A stretch of 64,000 nt of DNA. Source: Billgrantia campisalis (GTDB lineage: Bacteria > Pseudomonadota > Gammaproteobacteria > Pseudomonadales > Halomonadaceae). The stretch lies in contig NZ_JABFUC010000008.1 of NCBI RefSeq assembly GCF_022341425.1, positions 62,001 through 126,000 on the forward strand, given 5' to 3'. Made by a program: the position numbers and the translations under genes. Of the stretch, positions 33,825 to 48,114 are shown piece after piece. The notes beneath the pieces are model-generated. The model saw only the letters and a list, made by a program, of their open reading frames with translations. It was not told the DNA's origin and did no database searches. Each line of letters begins with the position of its first letter. Within the stretch, counting starts at the first letter, position 1.

Positions 33825-34617
33825 ACAGCGGATCATCACCGCGGCGTGGCTGGCGCCGCTGATGCTGGCCGGCCTGTTTGGCCTGCACGGCGGCGCATTT
33901 GCCCTGTTCACCGCGGCCATCGTGCTGCTGGCGGGCTGGGAGTGGACCAACCTGGCGGGCATTCGCCGGCGCGACAATCGCCTGATGCTGGTGGCCGTGC
34001 TGGGGATGGCCATGCTGATGCTGTGGATGAGCGGCGCCGTCCTGGCCGCCTGGCCGCTATGGCTGGGTGCGCTGGGCTGGCTGCTCAATCTCTACTGGGT
34101 GGTGCACTACCCGAACAAGGGCGAGCAGTGGCAGTCGGCCACGCGTCGCCTGGCCATGGGCCTGTGGGTGTTGCTGCCGGCCTGGGTTGGGTTCAACGTG
34201 CTGCGCGACTCGGGGGCAGTCTGGCTGCTGTTCGTGCTGCTGCTGGTGTGGGGGGCCGATATCGGTGCCTATTTCGCCGGCCGCGCCTTCGGCAGGCGCA
34301 AGCTGGCCCCAAAGGTCAGTCCCGGCAAGAGCTGGGAGGGCGTCGCCGGCGGTCTGGTGGTCACCTTCTGCCTGGCGCTGATCTTCGCCGCCTGGCAGGG
34401 GCTCGGCCTGGGCGGCGGCCTGGCACTGGTGATTGCGACCGCAGCGGTCACCCTGGTGTCGGTGCTCGGTGACCTGGTCGAGAGCATGCTCAAGCGCTAT
34501 CGTGACATCAAGGATTCCAGCAACCTGCTGCCCGGGCATGGCGGGGTGCTGGATCGCATCGACAGCCTGACCGCGGCCGTGCCGCTGTTTGCCCTGCTCT
34601 CCCTCGGGGTGCTGTAG
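33817..34617 (+). CDS. cdsA: Phosphatidate cytidylyltransferase
   Basis: Inner-membrane enzyme making CDP-diacylglycerol from phosphatidate and CTP. 266 residues with about seven hydrophobic segments. The family signature near the C-terminus is complete: [20 protein letters not shown] followed by GVLDRIDS. The GTG at 33817 follows GAGG at 6 bases and gives the normal N-terminus ([16 protein letters not shown]); a TTG at 33805 would add four residues and lacks a Shine-Dalgarno. The start overlaps the uppS stop. Confidence 0.95.
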   Translation: MLRQRIITAAWLAPLMLAGLFGLHGGAFALFTAAIVLLAGWEWTNLAGIRRRDNRLMLVAVLGMAMLMLWMSGAVLAAWPLWLGALGWLLNLYWVVHYPNKGEQWQSATRRLAMGLWVLLPAWVGFNVLRDSGAVWLLFVLLLVWGADIGAYFAGRAFGRRKLAPKVSPGKSWEGVAGGLVVTFCLALIFAAWQGLGLGGGLALVIATAAVTLVSVLGDLVESMLKRYRDIKDSSNLLPGHGGVLDRIDSLTAAVPLFALLSLGVL

Positions 34618-35834
34618 TGGAGACCGGGAGGGCGGACAAGGCCGATGGCCGCGGGGGGCGACAGGCGGTGACCGTGCTGGGTGCCACCGGTTCCATCGGC
34701 ACCAGCACCCTGGATGTCATCGCTCGCCATCCCGAGCGCTACCGTGTTCACGCCCTGACCGCGCATCGCTCCCGCGATTCGCTGCTGGCGCTGTGCCGGC
34801 GCCATCGTCCCGAGGTGGCCGTGCTGGCGGCCGAGGCGGATGCCGCCTGGCTGCGCGACCAGCTTCGCGAGGCGGGCCTGACCACCGAAGTGCGTGCCGG
34901 CCGCGAGGCGCTGGTCGAAGTGGCCGAGGCCGCCGAGGTCGACGTGGTGATGGCGGCCATCGTCGGTGCCGCGGGGCTGCTGCCGACGCTTGCCGCGGTG
35001 CGCGCCGGCAAGCGGATACTGCTGGCCAACAAGGAGGCGCTGGTGATGTCCGGCGCCCTGTTCATGGACGCCGTGCTGCGCCATGGGGCGACGCTGCTGC
35101 CCATCGATTCCGAACATAATGCCATCTACCAGTGTCTACCACCCGAGCATCGCGGGGGATTGGCGCGCCACGGGGTCACCCAACTGCTGCTGACTGCCTC
35201 CGGCGGCCCCTTTCGCGGCTGGACGCTGGGCGACCTGGCCGCGGTCACGCCCGAGCAGGCCTGTGCCCACCCCAACTGGTCCATGGGGCGAAAAATCTCA
35301 GTGGATAGTGCCACCCTGATGAACAAGGGACTGGAGCTGATCGAGGCGTGCTGGCTGTTCGATGCCCGGCCCGAACAGGTGCAGGTAGTGGTGCATCCGC
35401 AGAGCGTGATCCACTCCATGGCGGCCTACAGCGACGGCTCGGTGATCGCTCAGCTGGGCAACCCAGACATGCGCACCCCCATCGCCTACGGGCTGGCCTG
35501 GCCGGAGCGGATCGAGGCCGGCGTCGAGGCGCTCGACCTGTTTGCCGTGGCGCGGCTGGACTTCGAGGCGCCGGACGAGACCGCTTTTCCCTGTCTGCGC
35601 CTGGCCCGCGAGGCCATGGCGGCCGGCGGTACGGCGCCGGCGGTACTCAACGCGGCCAACGAGGTGGCGGTGGACGCTTTCCTCGAGGGGCGCCTGGGGT
35701 TCACCGGCATCGGCGAGCTGGTGGCCAGGGTCTGCGAGGCCCTGCCGGTGGAGCCCGCCGACGACCTGGAGTCGATACTCGAGCTCGATGTCCGGGCCCG
35801 GCGCGATGCCCGGCGCTGGCTGAGCCGAGAGTGA
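34617..35834 (+). CDS. dxr: 1-deoxy-D-xylulose 5-phosphate reductoisomerase
   Basis: First committed step of the MEP isoprenoid pathway. 405 residues. The NADPH loop is [18 protein letters not shown] (about residues 18-35), the catalytic region has [26 protein letters not shown] and the flexible loop [23 protein letters not shown]. The GTG at 34617 shares its G with the cdsA TAG stop; a second GTG 17 codons in would also give a complete enzyme, so the exact start is uncertain. Confidence 0.95.
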   Translation: METGRADKADGRGGRQAVTVLGATGSIGTSTLDVIARHPERYRVHALTAHRSRDSLLALCRRHRPEVAVLAAEADAAWLRDQLREAGLTTEVRAGREALVEVAEAAEVDVVMAAIVGAAGLLPTLAAVRAGKRILLANKEALVMSGALFMDAVLRHGATLLPIDSEHNAIYQCLPPEHRGGLARHGVTQLLLTASGGPFRGWTLGDLAAVTPEQACAHPNWSMGRKISVDSATLMNKGLELIEACWLFDARPEQVQVVVHPQSVIHSMAAYSDGSVIAQLGNPDMRTPIAYGLAWPERIEAGVEALDLFAVARLDFEAPDETAFPCLRLAREAMAAGGTAPAVLNAANEVAVDAFLEGRLGFTGIGELVARVCEALPVEPADDLESILELDVRARRDARRWLSRE

Positions 35835-35883
35835 ACGGCGGCCGAACGATTTTCGTTGGTGCGCAATCTGCAAGGAGACTGAC

Positions 35884-37242
35884 TTGGGCCTGATCCAGAA
35901 CATTCTGGCCGTCATCGTGGTGCTGGGCCTGCTGATCACCTTCCACGAGTACGGCCACTATTGGGTGGCACGGCGCTGCGGCGTCAAGGTGCTACGCTTC
36001 TCGGTGGGCTTCGGCAAGCCGCTGTGGTCGCGGGTCGACCGCCACGGCACCGAGTTCGCCGTGGCGGCCATCCCGCTGGGCGGCTACGTCAAGATGCTCG
36101 ACGAGCGCGAGGCGCCGGTCCCCCCCGAGCTGCGGGACCAGGCCTTCAATCGCAAGAGCGTCTGGCAGCGCATCGCCATCGTGGCCGCCGGCCCCCTGGC
36201 CAACTTCCTGCTGGCCATCGTCGCCTACTGGGCGCTGTTCGTGGTCGGCACCACCACGGTGGCGCCGGTGGTGGGCGATATCGCCTCGGGTTCGCCGGCC
36301 GAGCAGAGCGGGCTGCGCAGCGGCCAGGAGATCGTTGCCGTTCAGGGCGATGCGGTGCGCTCCTGGAACGACATCAACCTCAAGTTGGTGGCCGCAATCG
36401 GCGCCAGCGGCGAACTCACCATGCGGGCCCGGGACGACGCCGTCTCGGACGCCCGTGAATATCGGCTGCCGGTGGAGGCCTACCTGGTGCGCCAGGACCC
36501 GCCGCGGCCGCTGCAGACCCTGGGCATCACCCCCTGGCAGCCGTCCTTCCCTGCCGTGCTGGGGCAGGTGCTGGACGGCGAGGCTGCCGCTCGGGCGGGC
36601 CTGCAGCCGGGCGACGAGATCCTGACGGTCAACGGCTCGCCGGTGGACGACTGGATGGGCTTCGTCAGCGCGGTGCGGGCGAGTCCGGGCGAGACCCTCG
36701 CCCTCGAGGTGGCCCGCGGTGACGAACGGCTCGACCTGACCCTGGTGCCCGGCGAGCAGACGCTGGAAACGGGGGTGAGCATCGGCTACGTGGGGGCGGG
36801 CGTCGAGCCCGTCGAGTGGCCGGAAGAGTATCGCCGTGAGATCCGCTATGGCCCGGTCGCCGCGGTGGGGCAGTCGCTGGCGCGCACCGGTGAGATGACG
36901 GTGTTGACGCTGGACGCGATCCGCAAGATGCTGATCGGCCTTATCTCGCCGTCCAACCTCTCCGGACCCATCACCATCGCTCAGGTGGCCGGCGATACTG
37001 CGCGCACCGGCCTGGAGAGCTTCGTCAGTTTCATGGCCTACCTGTCGATCAGCCTGGCGGTGCTCAATCTGCTGCCGATCCCGGTGCTCGACGGTGGCCA
37101 CCTGCTCTATTACTTTGCCGAGGCGATCCGCGGCCGCCCGGTCTCCGAGCGGACCCAGGCGATAGGGCTGCGCATTGGCCTGGCGATGATCGTCACCCTG
37201 ATGGTGATGGCGCTGTATTTCGATCTGATGCGGCTTTGGTAG
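35884..37242 (+). CDS. rseP: RIP metalloprotease RseP
   Basis: Site-2 intramembrane protease that releases sigma-E by cutting RseA and clears signal-peptide remnants. 452 residues. The zinc motif HEYGH is at residues 21-25 in the first membrane segment, two PDZ domains occupy the periplasmic middle (SGSPAEQSGLRSGQEI; GEAAARAGLQPGDEILTVNG), and the second active-site motif is PIPVLDGGH. It starts with TTG: AAGGAG (35872-35877) stands 6 bases before it and no better start exists. Confidence 0.95.
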   Translation: MGLIQNILAVIVVLGLLITFHEYGHYWVARRCGVKVLRFSVGFGKPLWSRVDRHGTEFAVAAIPLGGYVKMLDEREAPVPPELRDQAFNRKSVWQRIAIVAAGPLANFLLAIVAYWALFVVGTTTVAPVVGDIASGSPAEQSGLRSGQEIVAVQGDAVRSWNDINLKLVAAIGASGELTMRARDDAVSDAREYRLPVEAYLVRQDPPRPLQTLGITPWQPSFPAVLGQVLDGEAAARAGLQPGDEILTVNGSPVDDWMGFVSAVRASPGETLALEVARGDERLDLTLVPGEQTLETGVSIGYVGAGVEPVEWPEEYRREIRYGPVAAVGQSLARTGEMTVLTLDAIRKMLIGLISPSNLSGPITIAQVAGDTARTGLESFVSFMAYLSISLAVLNLLPIPVLDGGHLLYYFAEAIRGRPVSERTQAIGLRIGLAMIVTLMVMALYFDLMRLW

Positions 37243-37296
37243 CGAGCGACTTCCCCCGGCCGGGGGCACACAGGGAGGTGGGGCCCGGCTCCGCCC

Positions 37297-37324
37297 TTGT
37301 CAGTCACCCGCACAAATGTATAAG
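37297..37324 (+). promoter_or_regulatory. Sigma-70 promoter of bamA
   Basis: TTGTCA (37297-37302) and TATAAG (37319-37324) with 16 bases between, about 50 bases before bamA. It would let bamA-skp-lpxD be expressed apart from the upstream operon. I looked for a sigma-E promoter here and saw no convincing one. Confidence 0.55.
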
Positions 37325-37371
37325 GTGCCTGTCTGGATAGGCGGGCGTATCAACGCGAGCGAAGCGACTGC

Positions 37372-39714
37372 ATGAATATCAAGACCCTCGGATTGGCGGC
37401 ACTGCTGCTGGCCGGTGCCCAGACGGCGCTGGCCGACCCCTTTGAAGTTTCCGACATTCGCGTGGAGGGGCTGCAGCGGGTTTCCCCTGCTTCGGTCTTC
37501 AATGCCTTCCCAATCAGCACCCGCGACCGGGTGGACGACCGCGAGCTGGCCGAGGCGGCGCGCAGCCTCTTCGCCACCGGCCTGTTCGATGACATCCAGC
37601 TGGCCCGTGACGGCGATGTGCTGATCATCCAGGTGGTCGAGCGCCCCACCATCTCGCGGCTGACCATCAGCGGCAACCGCCAGCTCTCCGATGACGACCT
37701 CAGGCGGGGCCTGCGCGAGGCCGGCCTGGCCGAGGGCCAGGTGCTGCAGCTCTCCACCCTCGAGGAGATCCAGCGCGAGCTGGAGGGGGTCTACCAGGCT
37801 CAGGGGCGCTACAGTGCGCGCATCGAGACCAGCGTGCGCGAGATCGATGAGGGCCGGGTGCAGGTCGAGATCGACATCAACGAAGGGGAGGTGGCCAAGA
37901 TTCGCCAGATCAATCTGGTCGGCAACCGCCACTTCGATGACGACGAGCTGCGCGATGTCTTCGAGCTCAACGACCGCCCGGGACGCTTCTTCGGCTGGTT
38001 CTCCAGCGATGAGTACTCCCGCGAGGCGCTGGCTGGCGATCTCGAGCGGCTGCGCTCCTTCTATCTGGATCGTGGCTATATCAACTTTGCCATCACCTCC
38101 ACCCAGGTCTCGATCAGCCCCGACAAGTCGCAGATCTTCGTCACCATCAACGTCGAGGAGGGCGAGCAGTTCCGCCTCGGCGAGGTGCGTTTCGAGGGCG
38201 ACCTGCAGATCGGCACGCGGGAGGCCCGCGAGCTGCTGCAGGTAGAGTCCGGCCAGATCTTCTCGCGTAGCGATGTGACCGCCTCCACCGAGGCACTGCG
38301 TGGGCGGTTGGGGGCGGAGGGCTTCGCCTTCGCCAGGGTCGAGGGGGTGCCGTCGCCCGGCGCTTCCGCCGACACCGTGGATCTGGTCTTCCGGGTCGAT
38401 CCGGGGCAGCGTGCTTATGTACGACGCATCAATTTCGTCGGCAACACCACCACTCAGGACGAGGTGCTGCGCCGCGAGATGATCCAGATGGAGGGGGCGC
38501 CGGCGTCCACCGAGGCGATCAGCCAGTCGCGCCAGCGCCTGGATCGCCTGGGCTTCTTCCGCCAGGTCGACGTGGAGACCCAGCCGGTGGCCGGCGAGCC
38601 GGACAAGCTCGACGTCACCTATACCGTCGAGGAGCAGCCCTCCGGCTCGATCTCGGCGAGCATCGGCTTCTCCCAGAGCGCCGGGGTGATCTACGGCGCC
38701 TCGCTGGCCCAGAACAACTTCCTGGGCACCGGCAATCGGGTCAATATCGGCGCCCAGCGCAGCGACACCTTCACCAGCCTGAATTTCGGCTTCACCGACC
38801 CCTACTGGACCCTGGACGGCATCTCGCGGGGCTACAACCTCTTCTACCGTGAGACCGATTTCGAGGATTCCGACATCTCGACCTTCTCCACCGATGCCTT
38901 CGGGGCGGGCATCAGCTTCGGCTACCCGGTCAGCGAGCTGTCGCGACTCAACTTCGGCGCCACTGTCGAGGACCTGACGGTCAAGACCTTCCGAGACACG
39001 GCTTCCGAGATCGTGCGCTATGTCGACGACCAGGGACGCGACGCTCAGAGCCTCAAGCTCACCGCCAGCTGGACCCGCAACAACCTCAATCGCGGCATCA
39101 TGCCCACCGCCGGCAACTACCAGCGCCTCTCCCTGGAGACGGCCGTCCCAGGCAGTGACGTCGACTACGTCAAGCTGCGCGCGCGGGCCCAGCAGCTCTT
39201 CCCGCTCAACGAGGAGCAGACCTGGGCGCTGAAGTTCGGCACCACCCTGGGCTATGCTGACAGCATCGGCAGCGATCCCTACCCGTTCTACGAAAACTAC
39301 TTCGCCGGGGGGCTGGGGTCGGTGCGCGGCTTTACCGCCAACACCCTGGGCCAGCGCACCACACCCCGTGGCGCGGGTCGTGATCGCACCCTGGGTGGCA
39401 ACGTGCTGGTCGAGGGCAGCGCCGAGCTGCTCTTCCCGCTGCCCTTCGTCGAGGATCAGCGCTCACTGCAGACCGGCTTCTTCGTGGATGCCGGTAACAC
39501 CTTCCTGACCAGCTGCTACGACGTCATGCCCGAGGATGCGCCCTCACGCTGCTCGTCCGGCGTCGATCTGGGCAATCTGCGCTACAGCATGGGGGTAGGC
39601 CTCTCATGGCTGACACCGGTGGGGCCGCTGACCTTCAGCATCGCCGAGCCCCTCAACGACAAGAGCGGCGACGATACCCAGGTCTTCCAGTTCTCCCTGG
39701 GCCAGACCTTCTGA
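37372..39714 (+). CDS. bamA: Outer membrane protein assembly factor BamA
   Basis: Central subunit of the BAM complex, which folds beta-barrel proteins into the outer membrane. 780 residues. A signal peptide ends near AQTALA (cut about residue 21), five POTRA domains follow to about residue 420 (for example DIRVEGLQRVSPASVFN, VNIEEG-type repeats), and the C-terminal barrel carries the VRGF motif in GLGSVRGFTANTLG and ends with a terminal Phe (SLGQTF), the barrel-sorting signal. It is followed by skp. Confidence 0.96.
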   Translation: MNIKTLGLAALLLAGAQTALADPFEVSDIRVEGLQRVSPASVFNAFPISTRDRVDDRELAEAARSLFATGLFDDIQLARDGDVLIIQVVERPTISRLTISGNRQLSDDDLRRGLREAGLAEGQVLQLSTLEEIQRELEGVYQAQGRYSARIETSVREIDEGRVQVEIDINEGEVAKIRQINLVGNRHFDDDELRDVFELNDRPGRFFGWFSSDEYSREALAGDLERLRSFYLDRGYINFAITSTQVSISPDKSQIFVTINVEEGEQFRLGEVRFEGDLQIGTREARELLQVESGQIFSRSDVTASTEALRGRLGAEGFAFARVEGVPSPGASADTVDLVFRVDPGQRAYVRRINFVGNTTTQDEVLRREMIQMEGAPASTEAISQSRQRLDRLGFFRQVDVETQPVAGEPDKLDVTYTVEEQPSGSISASIGFSQSAGVIYGASLAQNNFLGTGNRVNIGAQRSDTFTSLNFGFTDPYWTLDGISRGYNLFYRETDFEDSDISTFSTDAFGAGISFGYPVSELSRLNFGATVEDLTVKTFRDTASEIVRYVDDQGRDAQSLKLTASWTRNNLNRGIMPTAGNYQRLSLETAVPGSDVDYVKLRARAQQLFPLNEEQTWALKFGTTLGYADSIGSDPYPFYENYFAGGLGSVRGFTANTLGQRTTPRGAGRDRTLGGNVLVEGSAELLFPLPFVEDQRSLQTGFFVDAGNTFLTSCYDVMPEDAPSRCSSGVDLGNLRYSMGVGLSWLTPVGPLTFSIAEPLNDKSGDDTQVFQFSLGQTF

Positions 39715-39740
39715 CCCGCTCGCCACGAGGAATCACCATC

Positions 39741-40241
39741 ATGCGTAAGCTGACCGCCGCATTGTGTTTCACCCTACTGGGGGCCGTGACGCTGACGGCC
39801 CAGGCCGCCGAGGTCGCGGTACTCGACTGGCGCCAGGCGCTGCTCTCCTCGGATGCCGCCCAGCGCTCCATGAGCCGCCTGGAAAGTCAGATCAGCGGCC
39901 AGCAGCAGGAGGCCGAGTCGCTGGGCCGCGAGCTGTCGCAGATGCAGCAGCGGCTGCAGCAGGGGGACCTGCCCGAGGCCGAGCGGCAGGCGCTGATGCA
40001 GGAGTTCCAGCAGAAGGGCAGTCGTTTCGAGCAGCTGCGCCAGCAGATCATGGAGGCGCAGATGCGCGCCGAGCAGGGCTTCCTGCAGGAGGCCGAGCCG
40101 AAGCTCGAACAGGCCGTGGAGCGGGTCATCTCCCGTCACGGTATCCAGGTCCTGGTCGAGCCCCAGGGAGTACTGCACTCCAGCGTCGACCTCCCCGATC
40201 TGACCGATGAAGTGACCGAGATCCTCAACACGCTCAACTGA
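39741..40241 (+). CDS. skp: Periplasmic chaperone Skp/OmpH
   Basis: Trimeric 'jellyfish' chaperone for unfolded outer-membrane proteins. 166 residues: signal peptide ([20 protein letters not shown], cleavage near AQAA), then a short beta part ([14 protein letters not shown]), a long Gln/Glu-rich coiled-coil ([20 protein letters not shown]) and a closing strand ([15 protein letters not shown]). The 26-base gap after bamA contains GAGGA as Shine-Dalgarno; bamA-skp-lpxD is the conserved order. Confidence 0.93.
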   Translation: MRKLTAALCFTLLGAVTLTAQAAEVAVLDWRQALLSSDAAQRSMSRLESQISGQQQEAESLGRELSQMQQRLQQGDLPEAERQALMQEFQQKGSRFEQLRQQIMEAQMRAEQGFLQEAEPKLEQAVERVISRHGIQVLVEPQGVLHSSVDLPDLTDEVTEILNTLN

Positions 40242-40288
40242 TCCGGCGCGGCGCTGCGGCGTCGCACCAACGCTTTGACCAGGCTTCC

Positions 40289-41329
40289 ATGACCCAACCA
40301 TCCACTCCGACCTACACCCTCGCCGAGCTCGCCGAGCACCTCGATGCCCGGCTGGTCGGCGATGGGAGTCGCCGCCTGAACGGGCTGGCGACGCTCAAAG
40401 ACGCCGGCCCGGATCGCCTCGCCTTTCTGACCAATCCCACCTACCTCAAGGATCTCGCCGCGACTGCCGCCGGCGCCGTGCTGCTCCATCCCGAGCATGC
40501 GGCGCAGTGCCCGGTGGACCGCCTTGAGCTCGACAACCCCTACCTGGGCTACGCCAAGCTGTCGCGGCTGTTCGACCCGCTGCTCAGCCGGCCGCCGGGC
40601 GGTATTCACCCCTCGGCCGTGGTGGCCGACGATGCGCGACTGGGCGAGGCGGTCGAGGTGGGGCCGCTGGCGGTGGTCGAGGCGGGCGTCGAGCTGGGCG
40701 ATGGGGTGGTGGTCGGCCCCGGCTGCGTGATCGGGGCTGGCGCACGCATTGGCCGTGGGTCGCGCCTGCATCCCAACGTCACCGTCTGTCACGGCGTGGT
40801 GATCGGCGAGCGGGCCATCCTGCACAGCGGCTGCGTGATCGGCGGGGACGGCTTCGGCTTCGCCCATGATGGCGACGGCTGGCACAAGATCGCTCAGCTG
40901 GGGCGCGTGGTGATGGGGGATGACGTCGAGATCGGCAGCTGCTCCAGCATCGATCGCGGCGCCCTCGAGGATACCCGGATCGGCAACGACGTGAAGATCG
41001 ACAGCCAGGTGCAGATCGCTCATAACGTGCAGATCGGCGACCACAGCGCCTTGGCCGGCTGCGTCGGCATCGCCGGGTCGACCCGGGTGGGGCGCTACTG
41101 CATGCTCGGCGGCGGTGTGGGGCTGGCCGGCCACCTGACGATCTGCGACCGGGTGCAGGTCACCGGAATGAGCCTGGTGACCAACTCGATCGAGGAACCG
41201 GGCGTCTACTCCTCCGGTACCGGCGCCATGCAGAACGCCCAGTGGCGCAAGAACGCCGTGCGCTTCAAGCAGCTCGACGAGATCGCCCGGCGCCTGGCGC
41301 GGCTCGAGAAGCGCGACCCACAGGGTTGA
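40289..41329 (+). CDS. lpxD: UDP-3-O-acylglucosamine N-acyltransferase
   Basis: Third step of lipid A synthesis: transfers a 3-hydroxyacyl chain from ACP. 346 residues. An N-terminal uridine-binding domain ([10 protein letters not shown]) precedes a left-handed beta-helix of hexapeptide repeats; the catalytic His lies in [18 protein letters not shown]. The C-terminal helix ([17 protein letters not shown]) forms the ACP-binding arm. The stop codon overlaps the fabZ promoter. Confidence 0.95.
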   Translation: MTQPSTPTYTLAELAEHLDARLVGDGSRRLNGLATLKDAGPDRLAFLTNPTYLKDLAATAAGAVLLHPEHAAQCPVDRLELDNPYLGYAKLSRLFDPLLSRPPGGIHPSAVVADDARLGEAVEVGPLAVVEAGVELGDGVVVGPGCVIGAGARIGRGSRLHPNVTVCHGVVIGERAILHSGCVIGGDGFGFAHDGDGWHKIAQLGRVVMGDDVEIGSCSSIDRGALEDTRIGNDVKIDSQVQIAHNVQIGDHSALAGCVGIAGSTRVGRYCMLGGGVGLAGHLTICDRVQVTGMSLVTNSIEEPGVYSSGTGAMQNAQWRKNAVRFKQLDEIARRLARLEKRDPQG

Positions 41330-41353
41330 GGCCCCCGCCGGGGGCGCTATAAT
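41326..41353 (+). promoter_or_regulatory. Sigma-70 promoter of fabZ-lpxA-lpxB
   Basis: TTGAGG (41326-41331), overlapping the lpxD stop, and a perfect TATAAT (41348-41353) are 16 bases apart. The spacer contains the palindrome GCCCCCGCCGGGGGC (41331-41345), so the DNA between the boxes, or an upstream transcript, can form a hairpin. A GC-rich leader of about 115 bases with further inverted repeats follows. Confidence 0.6.
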
Positions 41354-41477
41354 CCCCGGCCCGCCTCCCGTTTGATCAGCGGCCGCAGAGGCCGCCGCGG
41401 GCGGGAGCTTCGGGAAGCCGTGCGCGCGGTGCGACCGCCGTGGCAGGCGTTCCCCCCATATTTCAGAGGTCGCTACG

Positions 41478-41921
41478 ATGGTAATGGACATCAACGAGAT
41501 TCGTGATTATCTGCCCCACCGCTACCCCTTCCTGCTGGTGGACCGGATCACGGAGCTGGAGCTGGGCAAGGCCATCGTTGGCTACAAGAATGTCAGCGTC
41601 AATGAGCCCTTCTTTAACGGGCACTTTCCCCACCACCCGATCATGCCGGGCGTGCTGGTCCTCGAGGCGCTGGCCCAGGTCTGCGGCATCCTGGGCTTCA
41701 AGACCGTCAACAAGCTGCCGGCGGACGGCTATGTCTACTACCTGGTGGGCAGCGATAACGTGCGCTTCAAGCGCCCGGTGGTGCCCGGCGATCGGCTCGA
41801 GCTGGAAGCGCGGGTAGAGCGTGAGAAGCGGGGCATCTGGAAATTCGCCTGTCGTGCTACCGTTGACGGCGAGCTGGCCTGCGAGGCCGACATCATCTGT
41901 GCCGAGAGGAAGGTCGCTTGA
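41478..41921 (+). CDS. fabZ: 3-hydroxyacyl-[acyl-carrier-protein] dehydratase FabZ
   Basis: Dehydrates 3-hydroxyacyl-ACP in fatty acid elongation and sets the balance with lipid A synthesis for the shared hydroxyacyl-ACP pool. 147 residues of hotdog fold; the catalytic His and Glu are in [25 protein letters not shown] (41465-41469) precedes the ATG at 41478; a second ATG two codons later is also possible. Confidence 0.96.
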   Translation: MVMDINEIRDYLPHRYPFLLVDRITELELGKAIVGYKNVSVNEPFFNGHFPHHPIMPGVLVLEALAQVCGILGFKTVNKLPADGYVYYLVGSDNVRFKRPVVPGDRLELEARVEREKRGIWKFACRATVDGELACEADIICAERKVA

Positions 41922-42685
41922 TTCACTCCACTGCCATCGTCGACCCGAAGGCGCGCCTGGCCGATGACGTCGAGGTTGGACCCTTCACGGTGATCGGGCC
42001 CGACGTCGAGATCGGGCCCGGTAGCCGTATCGGCCCTCACGTAGTGATCAAGGGACCCACCGTACTGGGGGCGCGCACGCGTATCTTTCAGTTCGCCTCG
42101 GTGGGCGAGGACTGCCAGGACAAGAAGTATGCCGGTGAGCCGACCCGCCTGGTGATGGGCGATGACAACGTCATCCGCGAAGGGGTGACGCTGCATCGCG
42201 GCACCGCCCAGGACCGCGGCGAAACGGTCATCGGCTCGCGCAACCTCTTCATGGCCTATGTGCACGTGGGCCACGATTGCCTCATCGGCAGCGACTGTAT
42301 CCTGGCCAACCAGGTGACCCTGGCCGGCCATGTGACGCTGGGCGATTTCGTGATCCTCGGCGGGCTGTCGGCCATCCATCAGTTCTGCCACTTCGGCGAG
42401 CATGCCATGGCCGGCGGCGGCTCCATCATCACCAAGGACACCCCGGCCTACGTGCTGATCAATGGCAACCCGGCCCGTGCCCACGGCCTCAACTTGGTGG
42501 GGCTGAAGCGGCGCGGCTTCAGCAAGGACGCCATCAAGGCGCTGGGCGAGTCCTACAAGCTGGTCTATCGACAGGGGCTGACCGTGGAGCAGGCGCTGGG
42601 CGAGATCCGTACCCGCTTCGACCTGGCGGAAACCGAGGCCTTCGCCGCCTCCATCGAAGTCTCCTCCCGCGGCATCACGCGCTAG
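41918..42685 (+). CDS. lpxA: UDP-N-acetylglucosamine O-acyltransferase
   Basis: First step of lipid A synthesis. 255 residues, a left-handed beta-helix with hexapeptide repeats ([20 protein letters not shown]); the catalytic His region is [13 protein letters not shown], and the acyl-chain ruler region is [17 protein letters not shown]. It starts with TTG inside the fabZ stop (TTGA), so its translation is probably coupled to fabZ. Confidence 0.95.
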   Translation: MIHSTAIVDPKARLADDVEVGPFTVIGPDVEIGPGSRIGPHVVIKGPTVLGARTRIFQFASVGEDCQDKKYAGEPTRLVMGDDNVIREGVTLHRGTAQDRGETVIGSRNLFMAYVHVGHDCLIGSDCILANQVTLAGHVTLGDFVILGGLSAIHQFCHFGEHAMAGGGSIITKDTPAYVLINGNPARAHGLNLVGLKRRGFSKDAIKALGESYKLVYRQGLTVEQALGEIRTRFDLAETEAFAASIEVSSRGITR

Positions 42686-42688
42686 GCC

Positions 42689-43912
42689 ATGTCTGCCGTC
42701 GAGAAGGTCGACAACCACACGCCCCTGCGGGTCTATCTGGTCGCGGGCGAGCTGTCCGGGGATACCCTCGGCGCCGGCCTGATGCGCGCGCTCAAGGCGC
42801 GCTACCCGGACGCCGTCTTTCGCGGCATCGGCGGTCCCAAGATGATCGCCGAAGGCATCGACAGCCGCTTTCCCCTGGAGACCCTCTCGGTCATGGGCCT
42901 GGTGGAGGTGCTCAAGCACCTGCCCGAGCTGATCCGCGTGCGTCGCACCCTCAAGGCCGAGGCGCTGGCCTGGCGGCCGCACATCATGGTCGGCATCGAT
43001 GCCCCGGACTTCAATCTCGGCCTTGAACGGCAGCTGCGCCAGGCCGGTATCACCACCGCCCACTACGTCAGCCCCACCGTCTGGGCCTGGCGCCAGGGGC
43101 GGGTCAAGGGCATCGCCAAGTCCGTGGATGCCATGCTCACCTTCCTGCCCTTCGAGGCGGCCTTCTACGCCCGCCATCGGGTACCGGTGGCCTTCGTCGG
43201 CCACCCGCTCGCCGACGAATTCCCGCTGCAGAGCGAGCGCAACGCCGCCCGCGATGCCCTCGGCCTGCCGGGGCCGGCCACGGTGCTGGCCGTGCTGCCC
43301 GGCTCCCGGGCCAACGAGATCCGCTTTCTCGGCGAGACCTTCCTCGCGGCGGCCGAGCGGCTGTGCGCGGCGCGTCCCGCGCTGCGGGTCGTCATCCCGG
43401 CCGCCACCCCGGCCCGACACCGTGAGCTCGAGGCGCTGCTGGCCCGCCGGCCCGCCCTGGCCGAGCGGGTGACCCTGCTCGAGGGACAGTCCCGCGAGGC
43501 GATGGTGGCAAGCGACGCCGTGCTGCTCGCGTCGGGCACCGCCGCCCTGGAGGCCATGCTCTGCCATCGGCCGATGCTGGTGGCGTACAAGATGGCCCCC
43601 TTGAGCCACGCCCTGGTCAAGCGGCTGGTCAAGACCGAGTGGATCTCACTGCCCAACCTGATCGCCCGGGAGACCCTGGTGCCCGAGCTGGTGCAGGATG
43701 CCGCCACCCCCGAGGCCATCGCCGACCGGCTCGGTGCGCTGCTCGACGACGCCGAAGGGCGCGCCGCCCTGGAGGCCCGTTTCGCCAGCATGCATGCGGG
43801 GCTACAGCGCGACGCCAGCCGCCGTGCGGCGGAGGCCATCGACGCCCTGGTGACGGGGCAGCCGCTGCCGGCCAGCGTGGCCCCCGAGCGGGCCGGGGAG
43901 ATGGCACCATGA
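42689..43912 (+). CDS. lpxB: Lipid-A-disaccharide synthase
   Basis: Glycosyltransferase joining UDP-diacylglucosamine and lipid X to form the lipid A disaccharide at the inner membrane. 407 residues of GT-19 type: [18 protein letters not shown] near the N-terminus, [14 protein letters not shown] and LPGSRANEI in the middle, and [13 protein letters not shown] with PMLVAYKM near the C-terminus. It follows lpxA by 3 bases and overlaps rnhB (ATGA). Confidence 0.95.
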   Translation: MSAVEKVDNHTPLRVYLVAGELSGDTLGAGLMRALKARYPDAVFRGIGGPKMIAEGIDSRFPLETLSVMGLVEVLKHLPELIRVRRTLKAEALAWRPHIMVGIDAPDFNLGLERQLRQAGITTAHYVSPTVWAWRQGRVKGIAKSVDAMLTFLPFEAAFYARHRVPVAFVGHPLADEFPLQSERNAARDALGLPGPATVLAVLPGSRANEIRFLGETFLAAAERLCAARPALRVVIPAATPARHRELEALLARRPALAERVTLLEGQSREAMVASDAVLLASGTAALEAMLCHRPMLVAYKMAPLSHALVKRLVKTEWISLPNLIARETLVPELVQDAATPEAIADRLGALLDDAEGRAALEARFASMHAGLQRDASRRAAEAIDALVTGQPLPASVAPERAGEMAP

Positions 43913-44535
43913 AGGGGGGCGCGAAAGCGGCAAGCGAGCTTCCGCCGCTGGTGGTGAACTACGCGGGCGAGCGACTGGCCGGCGTCGACGAGGTGGGTCG
44001 CGGCCCGCTGGTGGGCAGCGTGCTGGCCGCGGCGGTGATCCTCGACCCGACGCGCCCCATCGAAGGGCTCGGCGACTCCAAGGCGCTGACCGCGAAACGC
44101 CGCGAGGGCCTGGACGCGGCGATCCGCGAGCAGGCACTGGCCTTCGCCGTGGCCGAGGCGAGCGCCGCCGAGGTCGACGAACTGAATATCTACCACGCCA
44201 CCCACCTGGCCATGCGCCGCGCCATCGACGCTTTGACGCCCGCCGCCGAGTACTTGCTGGTGGACGGCAATCGCCTGCCCGGGCATCATCTCCCGGGGCA
44301 GGCGGTGGTCAAGGGGGATGCCCGCCACCCGGCCATCGCCGCCGCCTCGATACTGGCCAAGGTGGCCCGGGACGCCCAGATGGTCGAGCTCGACGCCCGC
44401 CATCCCGACTACGGCTTCGCCCGCCACAAGGGCTACCCGACCCGCGAGCACCTGGCCGCCCTGGAGCGCCTGGGGCCGCTGCCGGAGCATCGCCGCTCCT
44501 TCGGCCCGGTCAAGCGCCAGCTGGCGCTGTTCTGA
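43909..44535 (+). CDS. rnhB: Ribonuclease HII
   Basis: Removes ribonucleotides from DNA and RNA from RNA/DNA hybrids. 208 residues. Active-site acidic residues are in [14 protein letters not shown] (Asp, Glu), VDGN and [11 protein letters not shown] (Asp). The ATG at 43909 overlaps the lpxB stop by four bases and has GGGGAG (43895-43900) before it. The order lpxB-rnhB-dnaE-accA is conserved. Confidence 0.95.
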   Translation: MKGGAKAASELPPLVVNYAGERLAGVDEVGRGPLVGSVLAAAVILDPTRPIEGLGDSKALTAKRREGLDAAIREQALAFAVAEASAAEVDELNIYHATHLAMRRAIDALTPAAEYLLVDGNRLPGHHLPGQAVVKGDARHPAIAAASILAKVARDAQMVELDARHPDYGFARHKGYPTREHLAALERLGPLPEHRRSFGPVKRQLALF

Positions 44536-44558
44536 ATCACCCAACCCCCGAGCCCTCT

Positions 44559-48062
<3,504 letters not shown>

Positions 48063-48114
48063 GCATGACGCTGGAGCTGGGGCTGATCGAGACGCTGACA
48101 TCATACCAGCGAGA

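Noticed and set aside
35831..35884. Possible sigma-E promoter before rseP
   Set aside because: A GAAC and a TCTG lie at roughly the right distance, but both boxes match the consensus poorly.
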